Made by a program: the position numbers and the translations under genes. Below are positions 33,610 through 37,386 of a stretch of DNA of 37,386 nucleotides, one piece after another (position 1 is the stretch's first letter; the number at the start of each line of letters is the position of its first letter). The notes beneath the pieces are model-generated. The model searched no databases. It was not told the origin of the DNA and saw only the letters and a list, made by a program, of their open reading frames with translations. This stretch comes from Nitrosomonadales bacterium (GTDB taxonomy: Bacteria; Pseudomonadota; Gammaproteobacteria; Burkholderiales; Gallionellaceae), in contig JANYJE010000021.1 in the NCBI GenBank assembly GCA_025408405.1, positions 1 to 37,386 of the forward strand, in the 5' to 3' direction.

Positions 33610-34959
33610 CTATTTGAATCCCGGCAACATGCCTTTCATGCCGCGCATCATCTTGGCCATGCCGCCGCCGGTGAACATCTTCATCATTTTCTGCGTCTGC
33701 TCAAACTGGTTCAGCAGCTGGTTTACGTGCATGACCTGTACGCCGGCCCCGGCAGCAATACGGCGTTTGCGCGAAGCTTTGATCAGTTCCGGTTTGCTTC
33801 GTTCCCGCGGTGTCATCGAGTTGATGATGCCCTCGGTGCGATTGATGGCGCGCTCGTCGATCTTGGAGCCTGCGGCAGCCTGGCTCATTTGCGCGGGCAA
33901 CTTGTCCATCATGGCATTGAGGCCGCCCATTTTGCGCATTTGCACGATCTGCATCTTGAAATCGTTGAGGTCAAAACTTTTTCCGCTCTTTACTTTCTTC
34001 GCCAGCTTTTCGGCTTCGGCCATGTCCACGCCGCGATGCGCTTCTTCGATCAGCGACAGCACGTCGCCCATGCCCAGTACGCGTGAAGCCATGCGTTCGG
34101 GGTGGAAAGCTTCGAGGCCATTCATCTTTTCGCTCACGCCGACAAACTTGATTGGCTTGCCGGTGATGTGGCGCACCGACAGTGCCGCACCGCCGCGCGC
34201 ATCGCCATCCAGCTTGGTGAGGATGACGCCGGTCAGCGGCAGTGCGTCGCCAAAGGCACGGGCGGTATTCACCGCATCCTGGCCTGTCATTGCATCCACC
34301 ACAAACAGGGTTTCGATCGGTTTCAACGCGGCATGCAGATTTTTGATTTCCGCCATCATGGCTTCATCCACTGCCAGGCGTCCGGCGGTGTCCACAATGA
34401 GGATGTCATGGTGATGTTTCTTCGCGTAATCGTGCGCTGCCAGCGCGATGTCCTGCGGTTTCTGGCTGACGTCGGAAGCGAAGAAGTCGATGTTGAGCTG
34501 CTGGGCCAGGGTGCGCAGTTGCTCGATGGCCGCAGGGCGATACACGTCGCAGCTGACCAGCAGCACTTTTTTCTTCATCTGCTCGTGCAGCAGTTTGGCG
34601 AGCTTGCCGCTGGTGGTGGTTTTACCCGCGCCCTGCAAGCCGGCCATCAGGATCACTGCAGGCGGCACGGCGGCGAGATTCAGCGCATCGTTGTGTTCGC
34701 CCATCAGGCGCGTCAGTTCGCGGTGCACCACGCCGATCAGGGCCTGCCCGGGGCTGAGGCTGCCGACCACTTCCTGGCCGAGGGCGGCCTGCTTGACCTG
34801 GGCGGTGAATTCCTTGACCACGGGCAGTGCTACGTCGGCCTCAAGCAGTGCCAGACGCACCTCGCGTAGCGCATCCTGAATATTGTCTTCGCTCAGGCGC
34901 GCCTGGCCGCGCAGATTTTTAATGACGCCGGAAAGGCGCTGGGTAAGATTGTCCAACAT
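33610..34959 (-). CDS. ffh: Signal recognition particle protein Ffh
   Basis: Ffh binds 4.5S RNA and signal sequences of nascent membrane proteins and delivers ribosomes to FtsY. The 449-residue product has the N domain (1-90), GTPase G domain with GLQGAGKTTTSGKLAK (G1), DTAGRLAVDEAMM, and TKLDGDARGGAAL. The methionine-rich M domain contains MRKMGGLNAMMDKLP and the RNA-binding PELIKASRKRRIAAGAGVQV. It ends in a typical Met/Gly tail. It is divergent from the CcsA/YpjD-like gene, a conserved arrangement. Confidence 0.98.
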   Translation of the reverse strand: MLDNLTQRLSGVIKNLRGQARLSEDNIQDALREVRLALLEADVALPVVKEFTAQVKQAALGQEVVGSLSPGQALIGVVHRELTRLMGEHNDALNLAAVPPAVILMAGLQGAGKTTTSGKLAKLLHEQMKKKVLLVSCDVYRPAAIEQLRTLAQQLNIDFFASDVSQKPQDIALAAHDYAKKHHHDILIVDTAGRLAVDEAMMAEIKNLHAALKPIETLFVVDAMTGQDAVNTARAFGDALPLTGVILTKLDGDARGGAALSVRHITGKPIKFVGVSEKMNGLEAFHPERMASRVLGMGDVLSLIEEAHRGVDMAEAEKLAKKVKSGKSFDLNDFKMQIVQMRKMGGLNAMMDKLPAQMSQAAAGSKIDERAINRTEGIINSMTPRERSKPELIKASRKRRIAAGAGVQVMHVNQLLNQFEQTQKMMKMFTGGGMAKMMRGMKGMLPGFK

Positions 34960-34983
34960 GATTTACGGGCGATTAGTATGGTG

Positions 34984-34989
34984 TAGAAT
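34984..34989 (+). promoter_or_regulatory. Possible -10 element for the CcsA/YpjD-like gene
   Basis: TAGAAT within GTGTAGAATTCGCG lies 29 bases before the start codon. A matching sequence (CGTAGAATTCGCG) is the -10 region proposed for rpsP at 35933. No clear -35 box is present at the right distance, so this is a weak call. Confidence 0.3.
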
Positions 34990-35017
34990 TCGCGAAGTCT
35001 AAAACATCCTGCTAAAA

Positions 35018-35836
35018 ATGCCTAACCTTCCTCTTTACCTGCTTACCTTTTTTGCCTATGCCGTACTGGCAGTTTTCTTCTGGCGCGCGCAAGTGGACGG
35101 CAAGGGTGAGGCAACGAGCCATGGTTGGCTGGGGCATGCCGTACTTGTACCCTTGGCGCTGCATGGCTATTTATTGTTCGGGAGCTTATGGGTAGGTGGT
35201 GCCCTGAACATAGGGCTGGTTTATGCGCTGTCCCTGATTCTTTGGCTGACCATGCTGGTGTATTGGCTGGCACACTTTTTCTATCCCCTGTCCAGCCTGA
35301 AAACACTGGTATTGCCGCTGGCAGCGCTGGCTTCCGTGCTGCCGGGGTTTTTTCACAGCACACAGCATTCGACAATGACCCAGGGGGCTTCGTGGGCGTT
35401 TGATGCGCATGTGCTGGTGGCCATGCTGGCCTACAGCCTGTTTACCATCGCGGCGCTGCATGCGGGGCTGATGTCGCTGGTGGAAAAAAGCCTGCATCGT
35501 GCGACATTGCCACCCGTGCTGCGCTCTTTGCCGCCACTGCTTACCATGGAAACGCTGCTGTTCCGTATTATCGGGGTGGGTTTTGTACTGCTGACCCTGA
35601 CACTGGCTTCGGGTATCGTGTTTTCCGAGCGGATTTTCGGCAGGGCGTGGCAGTTCAATCACAAAATACTGTTCGGATTTATTTCCTGGGGGGTGTTTGC
35701 GGTGCTGCTGGCAGGGCATCACTTCCACGGCTGGCGTGGACGCACTGCGGTGCGCTGGACCATGAGCGGCTTTGTTTTCCTGCTGCTGGCCTATATCGGC
35801 ACGCAGTTTGTGCTGGAAGTCGTTCTGCGCCGGTAA
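35018..35836 (+). CDS. CcsA/HemX/YpjD-like inner-membrane protein (cytochrome c assembly family)
   Basis: The 272-residue protein has about eight transmembrane helices and the conserved pattern of the cytochrome-c-assembly/HemX family. Histidines are placed at membrane edges: HGYLLFG, AFDAHVLVAMLAYSLFTIAALHAGL, FNHKILFGFISWGVF and AGHHFHGWRG. Family members are proposed to bind or pass heme, but this YpjD branch next to ffh has no established biochemical role. It lacks the tryptophan-rich WWD motif typical of true CcsA heme lyases. It starts at ATG 35018 and is divergent from ffh. Confidence 0.82.
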   Translation: MPNLPLYLLTFFAYAVLAVFFWRAQVDGKGEATSHGWLGHAVLVPLALHGYLLFGSLWVGGALNIGLVYALSLILWLTMLVYWLAHFFYPLSSLKTLVLPLAALASVLPGFFHSTQHSTMTQGASWAFDAHVLVAMLAYSLFTIAALHAGLMSLVEKSLHRATLPPVLRSLPPLLTMETLLFRIIGVGFVLLTLTLASGIVFSERIFGRAWQFNHKILFGFISWGVFAVLLAGHHFHGWRGRTAVRWTMSGFVFLLLAYIGTQFVLEVVLRR

Positions 35837-35908
35837 CGCCTTCTCCCTCACGGCGCAGTGTTGCGGACATGCCCGCACGGGCCGTCCTGCTGCGGATTGC
35901 GTAACATC

Positions 35909-35938
35909 TTGCCATAACACGGCAAAGTGTCGTAGAAT
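35909..35938 (+). promoter_or_regulatory. Predicted sigma-70 promoter of rpsP-rimM-trmD
   Basis: TTGCCA (35909-35914) and TAGAAT (35933-35938) are separated by 18 bases and lie about 50 bases before the rpsP ATG. Both hexamers match consensus at four or more positions. It is the only good promoter-like pair in the 150-base gap. Confidence 0.6.
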
Positions 35939-35986
35939 TCGCGCCCTTTGGCATCGGCTAAATCACAATTACAGTAGGTTTTGACT

Positions 35987-36241
35987 ATGGTTATCATTCG
36001 TCTTGCTCGTGGCGGCTCCAAGAATCGCCCATTTTTCAACGTAGTAGTCGCTGATTCGCGCAATCGTCGCGACGGCCGTTTTATCGAGCGCGTGGGTTTT
36101 TACAACCCGGTTGCCCCTGAAGGCCAGGAGTCATTGCGTTTGCAGATGGAACGCGTGACTCACTGGCAGGAAAAGGGTGCGCAACTGAGCGACACCGTTG
36201 CCAAGCTGGTTAAGCGCGCTGGTGCAGCAGCAAAAGCCTGA
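35987..36241 (+). CDS. rpsP: 30S ribosomal protein S16
   Basis: S16 binds 16S rRNA early in 30S assembly. From ATG 35987 (AGTAGG ribosome site about nine bases upstream; the TTG at 35981 is not needed) the product is 84 residues, as usual. It begins [20 protein letters not shown], then [44 protein letters not shown] in separated pieces, and an Ala/Lys tail. It leads the classic rpsP-rimM-trmD operon. Confidence 0.98.
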   Translation: MVIIRLARGGSKNRPFFNVVVADSRNRRDGRFIERVGFYNPVAPEGQESLRLQMERVTHWQEKGAQLSDTVAKLVKRAGAAAKA

Positions 36242-36254
36242 AGCAGATGACCCC

Positions 36255-36749
36255 ATGGTAGTCATGGGGCGTGTGGTGGCGGCGCAAGGCTTGCAGGGCT
36301 GGGTGAAGGTTCAGGCCTTTACCGAGTATCTGGACAGCCTGCTCGATTACGACACCTGGTATCTGGGCCGTGACCAGCAACCCTGGCGCGAATTCAAGGT
36401 GCTGGAGAGCAATCTCCACACCAAGGTGCTGGTGGCCAAGCTGGAAGGCATTGCCGACCGCACCGCGGCTGAAAAATGCAAAGGGATGCTGATTGCGGTG
36501 CCGCGCAGCAGCTTGCCGCCACAGGCAGAAGACGAGTACTACTGGTCTGACCTGATCGGGATGAAGGTGTTGAACCTGGAGGGCGAGACGCTGGGCACGG
36601 TTGCAAGCCTGCTCGAGACCGGTGCGAACGACGTGTTGTGCGTGCGCAACGAACAGGGTGAAATTCTCATCCCTTTCCTCGCCAAGGTGGTGCAGCAGGT
36701 GAGTCTGGATGAAAAAATAATCCGCGTGGATTGGCAAGCGGATTACTGA
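36255..36749 (+). CDS. rimM: Ribosome maturation factor RimM
   Basis: RimM binds S19 and helps mature the 30S head domain. ATG 36255 gives 164 residues that begin [20 protein letters not shown], the conserved N-terminus. The N-terminal beta-barrel is followed by the PRC-barrel segment with [27 protein letters not shown] and [13 protein letters not shown] 36222, inside the end of rpsP, is a possible earlier start that would add 11 residues. It is 13 bases after rpsP and seven bases before trmD. Identity is firm; the exact start is less certain. Confidence 0.94.
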   Translation: MVVMGRVVAAQGLQGWVKVQAFTEYLDSLLDYDTWYLGRDQQPWREFKVLESNLHTKVLVAKLEGIADRTAAEKCKGMLIAVPRSSLPPQAEDEYYWSDLIGMKVLNLEGETLGTVASLLETGANDVLCVRNEQGEILIPFLAKVVQQVSLDEKIIRVDWQADY

Positions 36750-36756
36750 GCGGCTG

Positions 36757-37386
36757 ATGATGCGCTTTGATGTTATTACGCTGTTTCCCGAGATGTTCGA
36801 CGCGGTTACCCGTTATGGCGTAACGCGGCGCGCGGCAGAGCAGGGCAAGTTTGTGTTGCACACGTGGAACCCGCGCGAATTCACCAGCGACAACCACCGC
36901 ACGGTGGACGACCGGCCTTACGGCGGCGGCCCGGGCATGCTGATGATGGCGGAGCCGCTGGCGCAGGCGATCACGGCGGCGCAGCAGGCTCAGGCCGAGG
37001 CCGGTGTGGCAAAGAGTTGTGTGATTCACCTGTCGCCGCAGGGACGGCCTCTCACCCATGCAGTGGTGAAAGAGCTGCTGGCGCGGGATGAAGGATTAAT
37101 ATTGCTGGCGAGTCGTTACGAGGGTGTGGACGAACGTCTGATTCGGCAGTATGTGGATGAAGAGATTTCCATCGGCGACTATGTGTTGTCCGGTGGCGAA
37201 CTGGCAGCGATGGTGCTGATCGACAGTCTGGTGCGGCAACTGCCCGGTGTGTTGGGCGATGCCGATTCCGCGCAGCAGGACTCCTTTGTACAGGGTTTGC
37301 TGGACTGTCCGCACTACACGCGGCCTGAAGTTTATCAAGGCGAGGGTGTTCCGGAAGTATTGATGTCAGGGCACCACGCCGAAATA
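36757..37386 (+). CDS. trmD: tRNA (guanine-N1-)-methyltransferase, C-terminus cut by window edge
   Basis: TrmD methylates G37 of tRNAs, preventing frameshifting. The frame from ATG 36757 (or the adjacent ATG 36760) reads [17 protein letters not shown], then [12 protein letters not shown], and [23 protein letters not shown] and [13 protein letters not shown], which form the trefoil-knot SAM-binding site. It remains open at the right edge after 210 codons, so about 40 residues of the C-terminal domain are missing. It follows rimM by seven bases; rplS is expected beyond the window. Confidence 0.97.
   Translation, partial: MMRFDVITLFPEMFDAVTRYGVTRRAAEQGKFVLHTWNPREFTSDNHRTVDDRPYGGGPGMLMMAEPLAQAITAAQQAQAEAGVAKSCVIHLSPQGRPLTHAVVKELLARDEGLILLASRYEGVDERLIRQYVDEEISIGDYVLSGGELAAMVLIDSLVRQLPGVLGDADSAQQDSFVQGLLDCPHYTRPEVYQGEGVPEVLMSGHHAEI

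Noticed and set aside
1-37386. CRISPR arrays, tRNA or rRNA genes, IS elements and prophage
   Set aside because: No regularly spaced repeats, tRNA-like cloverleaf, rRNA signature, transposase or phage gene was seen on either strand.

Overview
The window is chromosomal DNA from a betaproteobacterium, most likely of the Nitrosomonadales/Gallionellaceae type. Four arrangements point there: rpe/apaG beside mltA, dusB-fis-purH-purD-tsaC-hemF, recG-ubiC-ubiA next to ridA, and ffh divergent from a CcsA/YpjD-like gene followed by rpsP-rimM-trmD. The lineage is inferred from gene order and protein style; no rRNA gene or database comparison was available. Coding density is high, and I found no rRNA, tRNA, CRISPR array, IS element or phage.

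Layout: (1) 1-3977: rpe (cut by the left edge), apaG, a diguanylate cyclase, a SAM methyltransferase and the lytic transglycosylase mltA. (2) 4130-6661, minus strand: a UbiH-type monooxygenase, dsbC and a TonB-like protein. (3) 6866-12646: dusB-fis, purH, purD, tsaC and hemF. Here purD carries a frameshift that separates its last 42 codons. (4) 12647-15104: a sparse stretch with a DUF3301-like protein, a small membrane protein and zapE. (5) 15265-19562: a molybdenum hydroxylase cassette (xdhC-like, 2Fe-2S subunit, Tat-exported Mo subunit, mocA-like), then a secreted tandem Cys-repeat protein. (6) 20220-26016, minus strand: mqo, a globin-coupled diguanylate cyclase, an OlsB-like acyltransferase, a YaiI-family protein and an M18 aminopeptidase. 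(7) 26180-27451: a lipoprotein resembling Bacillus Tgl-type transglutaminases. (8) 27455-34959, minus strand: a tightly coupled run (small membrane protein-recG-ubiC-ACP-like-ubiA), a hicAB toxin-antitoxin pair, ridA, a HAD phosphatase and ffh. (9) 35018-37386: a CcsA/HemX-like protein and rpsP-rimM-trmD (trmD cut by the right edge).

Most genes are housekeeping: ubiquinone synthesis (ubiC, ubiA, a UbiH homologue), purine synthesis, heme synthesis, ribosome maturation, protein targeting and cell-wall turnover. The most unusual items are: a small AT-rich gene between ubiC and ubiA that reads as a circularly permuted acyl carrier protein cut exactly at the missing phosphopantetheine serine; a lipid-anchored Tgl-like protein with the catalytic Cys kept but the usual Glu position changed; the purD frameshift; an in-frame insertion of about 40 residues in RecG; a Fis protein with an N-terminal cysteine cluster; and a hicAB promoter predicted to make a leaderless toxin mRNA.
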